Origin: Desulfosarcina sp.
Lineage (GTDB): Bacteria; Desulfobacterota; Desulfobacteria; Desulfobacterales; JAFDCJ01
Reading direction: 5' to 3'
Assembly (NCBI GenBank): GCA_029288035.1
Contig: JARFPZ010000008.1
Coordinates: 1-40,570, forward strand
DNA length: 40,570 nucleotides
Positions 7,979-15,426 of the stretch are shown here, one piece after another (position 1 is the stretch's first letter; the number at the start of each line of letters is the position of its first letter). A program made the translations under genes and the position numbers. The notes below the pieces were generated by a model, which saw only the letters and a program-made list of their open reading frames with translations, did no database searches and was not told where the DNA came from.

Positions 7979-10657
7979 TTAATGTGCTTCGTCCCAATTG
8001 TGCCCATGGGCGATGTTGATTTTAAGTGGCACCTTGAGTTTCCAGACGCCTTCCATTATTTCTTTGACCATCCGGCTGACGACTTTCAATTCCTCGGGCG
8101 GCACTTCAAAAACCAGTTCATCATGTACTGTCAGCAGCATGGCGGATTTTAATTTCTTCTCATTCAAGGCCTGATTTACCTGAATCATGGCTACCTTGAT
8201 AAGATCGGCGGCACTTCCCTGGATTGGGGTGTTTATGGCGGTCCTTTCGGCAGCCTGGCGAATGATGTGGTTGCTGCTGTTTATTTCTGTCAAGATCCGG
8301 ATACGTCCGAGAAGGGTACTCGTTTGCTGTTTACGGCGGGCCTCCTCAACGGTGTGTTCCAGAAATCGCTTAACGCCCCGGTATCTGTCAAAGTACTGAT
8401 CGATAAAGGTCTGGGCCATTTTACGGCTGATTTCGAGCTGTTTAGAGAGTCCGAAAGCGCTCATGCCGTAGATGATACCGAAATTGATGGCCTTGGCCTG
8501 CCTCCTGAGTTCGGCGGTTAATACTTCCGGTGAAACCTGAAATACTTCACAGGCGGTGCGGGTATGGATATCCTCATCTTCCATAAATGCTTGGATCAGA
8601 ATATCATCTTTAGAATAATGGGCCAGGATTCGCAATTCGACCTGGGAATAATCAGCGGAAACGAAATGCCAGCCCTGGCGCGGTACAAACGCCCTGCGAA
8701 TTTCACGACCTTCTGCGGTGCGGATGGGAATATTTTGCAAATTCGGGTCTGAACTGCTCAAGCGCCCGGTGGCGGCCACGGTCTGATTGTATGAAGTGTG
8801 AATTCGTCCTGTCTGAGGGTTTACCAGATCGATCAACGCATCCGTATAGGTTGATTTTAACTTTGCCAGAGTGCGATGTTCCAAAATTAAAGCTGGCAAT
8901 TCATGGTATTCGGCCAGGGTTGTCAATACGTTCACATCGGTGGAATAACCGGTCTTTTTTTTGGTCTTTTTTTGAACCGGCAGCTTGAGCTTTTCAAACA
9001 ATATACGGCCCAGCTGCTGGGATGATTTAATATTGAATGCTTCCCCTGCAAGGCCATATATGCTGCCCTCAAGTGCATCGAGTTGCTTTTTAAATTGTTT
9101 GGACAGTTGATGCAAACGCTTTACGTCCAGGCCCGTTCCCCGCATTTCCATTTGCATTAAAACCGGTACCAACGGCATTTCCACGGAGTCCATCAGCCCA
9201 TATAGTCCAAGTTCCTTGAGTTTGGGTTTAAGAACATTACAGGCCATGAGAGTGATGTCGGCATCCTCACAGGCGTATGGTGTGGCTTTGTCCAGGGCGA
9301 CCTTGGAAAACGGTACGGCATTTTTTCCTTTGCCGGCGACTTGCTCGTAGGTAATGGTTTTGTGATTCAGAAAATCGAGAGCGATTTGATCCAAATTATG
9401 GGCTCGCTTGGAGGGGTCCAGCAAATAGGAGGCCAGCATGGTGTCAAAGGCCACACCGGCAAGATTGATGCCATGGCGAGCCAGTACCATCCAATCATAT
9501 TTTATATTTTGACCGATTTTTTCGATGGCCGGGTTTTCAAGCACCGGCCTGAGCCGACTCAACACGGTTTTGAGGTCAAGTTGTGCAGGGGCACCAAGAT
9601 AATTGTGTGCGCATGGAATATAGAAAGCCTGATGAGGGCGTATTGCAAAGGACAAACCCACCAGAGATGCCAGCATGGGATTGGTTGAGGTTGTTTCCGT
9701 ATCCACAGCAAACTGTTCGGCGGATTCAAGATGCGAGATCAATGCTTGCAGGTCTTCGTTGTTCATTATCACTTGATAGTCTTTGCTGCTAAGATCGGCT
9801 TGCTCCGGAAATGCCTGCTGTAATTGTCTGAATTCAAGGTTTTTGAAAAGCTCGCTGAGCTTCTCAGGTTCGGGGGCGGTCACTTTGAATTCTGCCGGAT
9901 TTAAAGAGACCGGCACCTGGGTGTCGATGGTAACGAGTTGACGGCTCAAAAAGGCCTGATCCTTAAAATTTTCAAGATTTTCACGCTGTTTTTTTTTGGT
10001 GATGGTATCAAGCTTTTCATACAACCCTTGCATGCTGTGATAAGTTTTAATCAAGCTAAGTGCTGTCTTCTGACCAATGCCCGGCACTCCCGGGATGTTA
10101 TCGGCTGTATCACCCGAAAGCCCCTGAACATCGATCATCTGGTGTGGCTCAATCCCAAATTCTTCCTTAATGGATTGAAGACCAATCGTAAGATCTTTCA
10201 TGGGATCCCAAATAGCAGTTTTGTCGCTGACCAGCTGCATAAAATCTTTGTCCCCGGTGACGATAACAACCGAGTATCCCGCCTTTTCGGCCACTCGCAC
10301 TGTAGTCCCGATAAGATCATCCGCTTCGAATCCCGACCTTTCAATGATCGGCAGATTGAATGCCGAGGTAACCTCTTTGATATAAGGCAGCTGAACTGCC
10401 ATGTCTTCCGGCATTGGAGGCCGGTTGGCCTTGTAGTCTTTATACATATCATGGCGAAAGGTAGGCCCTTTGGCATCAAAAAACATGGCAACATATTGCG
10501 GGGAGCGGTCTTCCATGAGTTTGATGAGCATGCGGGTAAATCCGAATATCGCATTGGTCGGAAGTCCCCTGGAATTGGTGAGTCCCCGGATGGCATGGTA
10601 GGCGCGATAAATATAGGCGGTACCGTCGATAAGATAGATGGTCTTTTCTTTTTCCAT
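7979..10657 (-). CDS. polA: DNA polymerase I
   Basis: An 892-residue full-length enzyme for Okazaki fragment maturation and repair. The 5' nuclease domain covers about residues 1 to 260 (IYLIDGTAYIYRA, GFEADDLIGT, GDKDFMQLV, GLSGDTADNIPGVPGIG). The 3'-5' exonuclease spans about 300 to 480 and keeps its metal ligands (AVDTETT, GQNIKYD, YACEDAD), so proofreading is probably active, unlike in many polA proteins. The polymerase domain follows with motif A (DYSQVELRILAH), motif B (RRQAKAINFGIIYGMSAFG) and motif C (TVHDELVFEV). AGGG lies seven bases before the ATG. It is transcribed alone, with no partner on the same strand nearby. Confidence 0.97.
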   Translation of the reverse strand: MEKEKTIYLIDGTAYIYRAYHAIRGLTNSRGLPTNAIFGFTRMLIKLMEDRSPQYVAMFFDAKGPTFRHDMYKDYKANRPPMPEDMAVQLPYIKEVTSAFNLPIIERSGFEADDLIGTTVRVAEKAGYSVVIVTGDKDFMQLVSDKTAIWDPMKDLTIGLQSIKEEFGIEPHQMIDVQGLSGDTADNIPGVPGIGQKTALSLIKTYHSMQGLYEKLDTITKKKQRENLENFKDQAFLSRQLVTIDTQVPVSLNPAEFKVTAPEPEKLSELFKNLEFRQLQQAFPEQADLSSKDYQVIMNNEDLQALISHLESAEQFAVDTETTSTNPMLASLVGLSFAIRPHQAFYIPCAHNYLGAPAQLDLKTVLSRLRPVLENPAIEKIGQNIKYDWMVLARHGINLAGVAFDTMLASYLLDPSKRAHNLDQIALDFLNHKTITYEQVAGKGKNAVPFSKVALDKATPYACEDADITLMACNVLKPKLKELGLYGLMDSVEMPLVPVLMQMEMRGTGLDVKRLHQLSKQFKKQLDALEGSIYGLAGEAFNIKSSQQLGRILFEKLKLPVQKKTKKKTGYSTDVNVLTTLAEYHELPALILEHRTLAKLKSTYTDALIDLVNPQTGRIHTSYNQTVAATGRLSSSDPNLQNIPIRTAEGREIRRAFVPRQGWHFVSADYSQVELRILAHYSKDDILIQAFMEDEDIHTRTACEVFQVSPEVLTAELRRQAKAINFGIIYGMSAFGLSKQLEISRKMAQTFIDQYFDRYRGVKRFLEHTVEEARRKQQTSTLLGRIRILTEINSSNHIIRQAAERTAINTPIQGSAADLIKVAMIQVNQALNEKKLKSAMLLTVHDELVFEVPPEELKVVSRMVKEIMEGVWKLKVPLKINIAHGHNWDEAH

Positions 10658-10914
10658 TTGAAGCCCTGTGCGTTGCTTTGGAGATACAGGCCACTCGAGG
10701 TTGGCTGAATACCTGATAGGGATAAACCGGGGTTAACAAATGACCGGCACTATATCACAATATCCTAACCCGTCCGGGTTGGTTCATCGTGGAGTCCTGC
10801 GACGATGCTCAGGACCCTGAGACTGTCGAACCGCTTGTCGACCCATATTGACATGGTTTGCGGCCTGTATTAGTGTTTCCGGAGAATATATCAGTAAAGC
10901 AGTGAAACAACAAG

Positions 10915-11139
10915 ATGAAAGACAGGGAATTACGATCTGCCTATCGACGGAAGTATCGTAGACAGCGACGGCGTCTTTGTCATTGCTGCGGTGAGGAATT
11001 TTCCTTCTGCTGGCACTGCCGGTGTGGATTCAGTATCTGCCAGGACTGTATGGAGGAAAATATCTGGGGCATGTCCTGCAATGCCATCACCTGGCAATGC
11101 CCGGACTGTGGGGGGCAGAATGGATTCGGCAACCAATGA
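10915..11139 (+). CDS. Small cysteine-rich zinc-ribbon protein
   Basis: A 74-residue protein. The first 20 residues are very basic (RSAYRRKYRRQRRR). The remainder has eleven cysteines in CxxC-type pairs (LCHCCGEE, CWHCRCGFSICQDC, MSCN, WQCPDCGG), which suggests two zinc-binding knuckles. The basic head together with zinc sites would suit nucleic-acid or ribosome binding, but this is inference. I do not recognise a named family. The ribosome site is weak. It is divergent from polA and convergent with the CBS gene. Confidence 0.6.
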   Translation: MKDRELRSAYRRKYRRQRRRLCHCCGEEFSFCWHCRCGFSICQDCMEENIWGMSCNAITWQCPDCGGQNGFGNQ

Positions 11140-11211
11140 GGGTATATGCATTGCGGAGTATTCAGGGAGCGAAAACAAAAAGAATCGCTAATGACAAATT
11201 GTAAGCGTTGC

Positions 11212-11673
11212 TCATTTTTCCGTATCTATCAGCAGTGTCTTCAAAACGTCTTCTTTGCCCACAATCCCCACAAGCGTGCCGTCATCGACTACCGGCAATG
11301 TATGATAATTTTTTTCGACCATAAGGCCGGCAACTTTGTCAATATCGGTGTCTGAGTTGACAGTCGTCGGATCCGGCGTCATAGCGTGATTTACTGTTGT
11401 GGCCGCAATTTTCTCAACTTCTTTGTCCAGACGGCTCAAAAGGGTCAGGGGTATATAGCCGTCTAACAGCGTAAAAAGCGAGGGAATTGGGATACTTTTT
11501 TGTTGGGCGATGAGATCGCTCTGACATAGGATCCCCACAACTTCGCCGGTTTTATTGACAACGGGAACTCCGTTGATCCGTTCGGACAAGAGCAGTTTGG
11601 CCGCCTGGGCGATCTCAGTTTCGGGGGAAACGGTCTTTACTTCTCTGGTCATGATATCCTTTACTTTAAGCAT
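11212..11673 (-). CDS. CBS-domain pair protein
   Basis: A 153-residue protein made only of two CBS motifs: residues about 1 to 60 (VKDIMTREVKTVSPETEIAQ...GVPVVNKTGEVVGILCQSDLI) and about 92 to 150 (VNHAMTPDPTTVNSDTDIDK...TLPVVDDGTLVGIVGKEDVL). Such pairs bind adenine nucleotides and act as energy or ligand sensors. The linker is about 30 residues (SIPIPSLFTLLDGYIPL). An AGGGGTG ribosome site precedes the ATG. The receiver gene lies 104 bases upstream on the same strand and may be in the same transcript. Confidence 0.9.
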   Translation of the reverse strand: MLKVKDIMTREVKTVSPETEIAQAAKLLLSERINGVPVVNKTGEVVGILCQSDLIAQQKSIPIPSLFTLLDGYIPLTLLSRLDKEVEKIAATTVNHAMTPDPTTVNSDTDIDKVAGLMVEKNYHTLPVVDDGTLVGIVGKEDVLKTLLIDTEK

Positions 11674-11777
11674 GATACCACCCCTTTTTCAAAGACGATT
11701 TGGTCGAGAAAAATTGCGATATAGACGAGGAAAAGACAGAGCCCGAAGCTTTGGGAATAGCGTGCTACCTTTACTAT

Positions 11778-12161
11778 CTATTCTGATTCGGTTTTTTTTG
11801 CCAAAAGTTCCACAACAAGTTTGTCAAGCTCCGGCAGTTCGACTGGTTTTTCCAAAACAATATCGGCATGGGCCTCGGTGGCCAGTGCGCCTGGGTGTTC
11901 ACCCCAGCCGGTGATGGCGATGACGGGTATTCCCGGATATTTTTTTTTAATGATGGAAATGACACCGACACCGCTGATATAGGGCATCACAAGATCAGTG
12001 ATGACGAGGTCAAATCCCTCTGCTTCCGTTTCAAACAACTTCAGCCCTTCCATGCCGTCCGGTGCAGTATAGACCTCATAATTTTTGCTGAAAAAGTGCT
12101 GCAGTCCGGCCACGGTTTCGACACTGTCATCAATGACGAGCAGGCGCTTTTTTTTCTCCAT
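11778..12161 (-). CDS. Stand-alone response regulator receiver domain
   Basis: A 127-residue single REC domain with no output domain. The acidic pair is D11/D12, the phospho-acceptor is D56 (VITDLVMP), the switch threonine is T84 (AITGWG) and the lysine is K105 (LEKPVELPELDKLV). Stand-alone receivers act through protein contacts or as phosphate relays. No kinase is adjacent; the hybrid kinase at 15427 is the nearest in the window but carries its own receiver. A GGGAGG ribosome site precedes the ATG. Confidence 0.92.
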   Translation of the reverse strand: MEKKKRLLVIDDSVETVAGLQHFFSKNYEVYTAPDGMEGLKLFETEAEGFDLVITDLVMPYISGVGVISIIKKKYPGIPVIAITGWGEHPGALATEAHADIVLEKPVELPELDKLVVELLAKKTESE

Positions 12162-12465
12162 TTTATCCTCCCCGCTTAGTTTATTTGATATTAATCATAT
12201 CCTGTTAGAGCAGATAGGGCAAGCGTATAAATTACATCGGCTATCAAAACCCGGGCAATAAACCCAGGATTGGTTTTAATTGCAACCGTCGGGTTTTCCT
12301 CCATTGTTCACACCGGCCTTTCTTTAGAGGTCATAGCCGTTTTTGGTTCATTCTGAGCGTACTTCGACCTGTGTGAGAGATGAATTGACAGCGTATAACA
12401 ACTTGACAATCACCCTGGGAATATTTAAATTAACGTTTTGAGAATATTCTCATAAAGGAGCTGCG
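12162..12465. other. Divergent control region of receiver and DUF134/mrp
   Basis: About 300 bases with no gene. It holds the promoter and palindrome described separately at 12403 to 12452. The rest shows no clear structure. Confidence 0.45.
12403..12452 (+). promoter_or_regulatory. Putative promoter with 14-bp palindromic operator before DUF134
   Basis: A TTGACA at 12403 is followed, with a 17-base spacer, by a weak TAAATT. Just downstream, at 12439 to 12452, is the perfect palindrome TGAGAATATTCTCA, ending four bases before the ribosome site AAAGGAG of the DUF134 gene. A symmetric site at the expected transcription start suits a repressor operator. The HTH protein encoded immediately downstream is a natural candidate for autoregulation, but this is inference. 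Confidence 0.5.
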
Positions 12466-12897
12466 ATGGTAAGACCTCAGAAAGACCGGATGGTAGCGTT
12501 TAATCCCGAAATTAGCTACTTCAAACCCCGGGGAATTCCCATGATTGATCTGGAGGAAGTTTGCCTCACGGTCGATCAGCGTGAGGCCATTCGGTTGTCC
12601 GATCTGCTGGGGATGTCCCACGAAGATGCTGGTCGCCGCATGGGGGTGTCCCGTGCGACCTTCGGCCGGATTATTCAACGAGCCCGAAATGCGGTCGCCG
12701 ATGCCCTGATTAATGGCAAAGCCATCAACGTCGAAGGCGGTAGCTATCGGATTGTCAATAAGGTGCGATTGTTTCAGTGCATCAACTGCAATTTCGAGTG
12801 GGAGGAACCTTTCGGTAGCGGCAGACCCAAGCACTGCCCGTCGTGTAAAGAAAATGAACTTTACCGCCTTGGGAAAAAATGCAGGCAAAATATATAA
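12466..12897 (+). CDS. DUF134 family helix-turn-helix protein with zinc ribbon
   Basis: A 143-residue protein. It begins with the DUF134 signature (RPQKDRMV, YFKPRGIPM, LEEVCLTVDQREAIRLSD). A sigma-70 region-4-like helix-turn-helix follows at about residues 40 to 80 (LLGMSHEDAGRRMGVSRATFGRIIQRARNAVADAL). The C-terminus has two CxxC pairs (CINCNFEWEEPF, CPSCKENE), a possible zinc or iron-sulfur site not present in all family members. A good ribosome site (AAAGGAG) precedes it. mrp starts 40 bases downstream, the usual neighbour of DUF134 genes in anaerobes, so a regulatory role in iron-sulfur carrier expression is plausible. Confidence 0.88.
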   Translation: MVRPQKDRMVAFNPEISYFKPRGIPMIDLEEVCLTVDQREAIRLSDLLGMSHEDAGRRMGVSRATFGRIIQRARNAVADALINGKAINVEGGSYRIVNKVRLFQCINCNFEWEEPFGSGRPKHCPSCKENELYRLGKKCRQNI

Positions 12898-12937
12898 TCC
12901 GGAATATTAATGGAATAATATAAAAGGAGTAAAATAA

Positions 12938-13774
12938 ATGGTTGAAATTCAGAGTGATATGCCCAAAAATCCGCAACAGATGCAGGCCGACCAGGATACC
13001 GCGGTAAATGAGTCTTTAGGAAAAATCAAGAACAAGATACTTGTTATGAGCGGTAAAGGGGGGGTCGGCAAAACCAGCACGTCCGTCAATCTTTCCATTG
13101 CGCTGGCAGAAAAGGGCTATAATGTAGGGATCATAGATGTTGATCTCCATGGACCAGATGTCCCCCGCATGCTGGGGCTGGAAGGCACACCCCAGGTCAA
13201 TGAAAATAAAAAATTAAATCCCATCAGCTACTCGGAAACGTTAAAAGCCATTTCAATCGAATCTTTCACCCCCAATAAGGATGATGCGATTATCTGGCGG
13301 GGACCGTTAAAATTTTCAGCCATCAAGCAGTTTATTGGAGATATTGACTGGGGGAATCTTGATTTTCTCATCATCGATGCACCACCCGGTACGGGCGATG
13401 AACCGTTGACGGTTGCCCAGACCATTTCTGATGCCAAGGCCATCATTGTGACGACACCCCAGGAAGTCGCATTGGCGGATGTCAGAAAATCGATTAATTT
13501 CTGCAAGACCGTTAAAATGGAAATTTTTGGATTGATTGAAAATATGAGCGGTTTTTCCTGCCCGCACTGCGGCGAAATGATAGAGCTCTTCGGTACCGGC
13601 GGCGGAGAAAAAACCGCCAATCAAATGGGGGTACGTTTTTTGGGAAGAATTCCCTTTGATCCCAAGATGGTAGCCTGTGGTGATTCAGGCGTCTGTTATC
13701 AGGACTCCCACAGTGATTCGGCGGTTACCAAGGCATTTACCGATGTTGCGGAAACGATGTCCAAGCTGGTTTAA
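12938..13774 (+). CDS. mrp: Mrp/NBP35-type iron-sulfur cluster carrier ATPase
   Basis: A 278-residue cytoplasmic P-loop ATPase of the ApbC/Mrp/NBP35 group, which holds and transfers 4Fe-4S clusters to target proteins. It has the deviant Walker A GKGGVGKT (about residues 39 to 46), GIIDVDLHGPDVPRMLG, IIDAPPGTGDEPL and the cluster-ligating CPHCG pair near residue 208. The N-terminal DUF59 domain of longer Mrp proteins is missing, as is usual in anaerobes. AGGAG lies eight bases before the ATG. It is cotranscribed with DUF134 and followed by a small stem-loop and the remnant of an MBL-fold gene. Confidence 0.93.
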   Translation: MVEIQSDMPKNPQQMQADQDTAVNESLGKIKNKILVMSGKGGVGKTSTSVNLSIALAEKGYNVGIIDVDLHGPDVPRMLGLEGTPQVNENKKLNPISYSETLKAISIESFTPNKDDAIIWRGPLKFSAIKQFIGDIDWGNLDFLIIDAPPGTGDEPLTVAQTISDAKAIIVTTPQEVALADVRKSINFCKTVKMEIFGLIENMSGFSCPHCGEMIELFGTGGGEKTANQMGVRFLGRIPFDPKMVACGDSGVCYQDSHSDSAVTKAFTDVAETMSKLV

Positions 13775-13812
13775 GGCTGGCTATCCGCTATTTAGTTACA
13801 GTTCAGCCAGCC
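13775..13812 (+). repeat. Stem-loop after mrp
   Basis: A perfect 8-bp inverted repeat (GGCTGGCT and AGCCAGCC) begins at the base after the mrp stop codon, with a 22-base loop. No T-tract follows, so it may be a 3' stabilising or processing hairpin rather than an intrinsic terminator. Confidence 0.35.
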
Positions 13813-13835
13813 ACGAAGGCCCCAGTAAAGGAAAT

Positions 13836-13937
13836 ATGAAATCAAAAATTATCACCCTAGTTGAAAATACAGTCGCTCAAAGTGGCAAAAACCTGATCGG
13901 CGCACACGGTCTTTCGTTTTACATTCGAATTCCCTAA
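13836..13937 (+). pseudogene. Truncated MBL-fold metallohydrolase N-terminus
   Basis: A 33-codon frame with a ribosome site (AAAGGA) encodes MKSKIITLVENTVAQSG..., then GAHGLSFYIRIP and a stop. This is the typical start of metallo-beta-lactamase-fold hydrolases related to the dihydropterin-linked RFA-P synthase-like group (ITTLVENT...EHGLSFLI). The HxHxDH metal site and everything after it are absent; within 50 bases the convergent gene at 13985 ends. A QGF-like string in the bases just after the stop could be leftover sequence. The N-terminal homology and gene order behind mrp suggest a deletion, not a true small gene. Confidence 0.6.
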
Positions 13938-13984
13938 CAGGGTTTTTCTCAATACAGTTGGCCATGTCGTGAGTGTTCAGATGG

Positions 13985-14185
13985 CTAGCCAGATGCTTTT
14001 TTGGCTTTTCTATCTCCGTCCAGATCACCTTTGCGTTTGGTTAAAAAATAAATGGGGCAAGACGATCGGAATTTACAGTAAATTTTCGGATCACGGCAGT
14101 CCAGGCATTCTTCACACATATAGATATTGTGTTTCATGCACTCATAATTCGTCTCTCTTTCGGGATGATTTACACAATACCCCAA
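13985..14185 (-). CDS. Small cysteine-rich protein, 66 aa, TTG start
   Basis: The frame starts at a TTG at 14185 with a strong GGAGGG eight bases upstream, which decides the start. The protein (MGYCVNHPERETNYECMKH..., then MCEECLDCRDPKIYCKFRSSCPI) has eight cysteines and several histidines spaced like a B-box or zinc-ribbon module, and a basic tail. Short proteins of this pattern occur in Desulfobacterales, but I know of no function. It may be cotranscribed with the coiled-coil gene 42 bases or so upstream. Confidence 0.72.
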   Translation of the reverse strand: MGYCVNHPERETNYECMKHNIYMCEECLDCRDPKIYCKFRSSCPIYFLTKRKGDLDGDRKAKKASG

Positions 14186-14227
14186 TTAAATTCCCTCCGA
14201 ATAACCTTTTTCATTCTATCCTCAGAA

Positions 14228-14419
14228 TTATAAATCAGGGTGTCCTTGCCCTAATCTCTCAAGCGTCTTGAAAACGGTATCTCGTTCATCTTCAAGTTCG
14301 AAAAGTTGTGCCATAATGGGCGGTTTTACCGAATGCGCAGGAAGCTGTTTTTCAACTGCTTTAATTTTCTCATCCAGTTCCTTCAAGCGCAACTTTAATG
14401 AGTCAATATCATTTTTCAT
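14228..14419 (-). CDS. Small coiled-coil protein
   Basis: The ORF track starts at a TTG at 14464. The ATG at 14419 (or 14425) gives a compact protein of about 63 residues beginning MKNDIDSLKLRLKELDEKI. Heptad-like leucines at residues 7 to 27 and 40 to 60 indicate two coiled-coil helices joined by LPAHSVKPPIMAQLFELEDERD. That LPAHSVKP turn is conserved in short deltaproteobacterial proteins as I recall them; no enzymatic function is known. The ribosome site is weak for every candidate start, so the 5' end is uncertain. Confidence 0.6.
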   Translation of the reverse strand: MKNDIDSLKLRLKELDEKIKAVEKQLPAHSVKPPIMAQLFELEDERDTVFKTLERLGQGHPDL

Positions 14420-14571
14420 GATCATTTGGCCGCTGTTAAAGATTTTGATTTTAATGCCGATCAAATTCTAGAGTGTAACTATAACCATCTCCCATCATAT
14501 TCATCAACCTTTTTTGATTCCGTTGATCAACTGAACCAAACGAGATCAAATGGTTACGGACTTAAAAATAA

Positions 14572-14644
14572 GCGGCCACCAGCAGAGGTTACCTTAACCC
14601 CTCTAAGGGGCTATCCTCTTATTCCCGGCTATGCTGGTGGTCGC
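14572..14644 (+). repeat. Nested stem-loop element upstream of binding-protein gene
   Basis: Arms GCGGCCACCAGCA (14572-14584) and TGCTGGTGGTCGC (14632-14644) pair in 12 of 13 positions. Inside, GAGG pairs with CCTC and a separate hairpin CCCCT-CTA-AGGGG sits in the loop. The element ends about 50 bases before the start codon at 14694. It could be a structured leader or a small palindromic repeat. I do not recognise a known riboswitch class. Confidence 0.4.
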
Positions 14645-14693
14645 TGATTGGCAGAAACCGCATCTTCATTGCGTTAGATCTGGGAATTGGAAT

Positions 14694-15416
14694 ATGAAAA
14701 GCCTTTTTTTTCTTGTCGTAATTATTTTGTTGTGTCTGGTATATTTTCCGACCATGGCCGGGAATATCCCCGGAGAAATCATATTTGCCAGTGAAGAGAG
14801 ATCCAATGCAACCAATAGGGACGGCACCGGTCTATACTGGGATATTTTCCGTGCCGTCTATGGATCCGAGGGAATCAAGACCAAGATTATTACCAAATCC
14901 TATAACAGTTCAGTCAGTCTGGTGAGACAGCACAAAGCGGATGCCGCAGTGGGAATATACCCGGAAACCATTCGGGGAACCGTGTGTTCGAGGTATCCTT
15001 TCGTTAAAGATTATGTGCTGGTGTTGTTTAAAAAAAATAAATTCAGTCAGTGGGATGGACCGCAATCGCTTAAAAATAAAAAAGTCGCCTGGATAAATGG
15101 CCATGCCTATGACGAATACCTGGGTGTGCCGGTGATTAAAAAAGAATTCGATACCAGAGAGGCCATACTTCGTCGGCTGGATCACGATCAGATCGATTTT
15201 TTTATGGATACCCGCAATGATATGGAATCGGTATTAAACAAAGGCATCATCGACATCACTCGCTACACGGTTGAAATGGTGATGGAACTCGAACGATACC
15301 TTGTCTTTGCAAATAACAATAAAGGCCAAAGGCTAAAAAAAATATTTGATTTTCGATTTCCTGCTTTGGTCAAAACCGGAGAGATCGATAGATTGTATGA
15401 TAAGTGGAACTGGTAA
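14694..15416 (+). CDS. Periplasmic solute-binding protein, family 3
   Basis: The start at 14694 gives a signal peptide (MKSLFFLVVIILLCLVYFP...AGN) and a 240-residue protein; the ORF-track start at 14631 adds an unlikely N-terminal tail. The mature protein has the extracellular solute-binding family 3 layout: TGLYWDIFRAVY near the first lobe, YNSSVSLVRQHKADAAVGIYPET, the PFVKDYVLVLFKKN hinge, LKNKKVAWINGHAYDEYL and the C-terminal EIDRLYDKWNW. No transporter genes accompany it. It ends ten bases from the end of the convergent hybrid kinase, so it may serve a sensory rather than transport role. Confidence 0.8.
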   Translation: MKSLFFLVVIILLCLVYFPTMAGNIPGEIIFASEERSNATNRDGTGLYWDIFRAVYGSEGIKTKIITKSYNSSVSLVRQHKADAAVGIYPETIRGTVCSRYPFVKDYVLVLFKKNKFSQWDGPQSLKNKKVAWINGHAYDEYLGVPVIKKEFDTREAILRRLDHDQIDFFMDTRNDMESVLNKGIIDITRYTVEMVMELERYLVFANNNKGQRLKKIFDFRFPALVKTGEIDRLYDKWNW

Positions 15417-15426
15417 TGCGTCAAGA

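Noticed and set aside
9938-10708. 256-codon plus-strand ORF antisense to polA
   Set aside because: Long, but antisense to an intact, motif-rich polA and with no recognisable domain; a shadow of codon bias.
14567-14650. Cobalamin-type riboswitch upstream of the 14694 gene
   Set aside because: A GCCACC string recalls the cobalamin element, but the conserved core and its companion motifs are not present.
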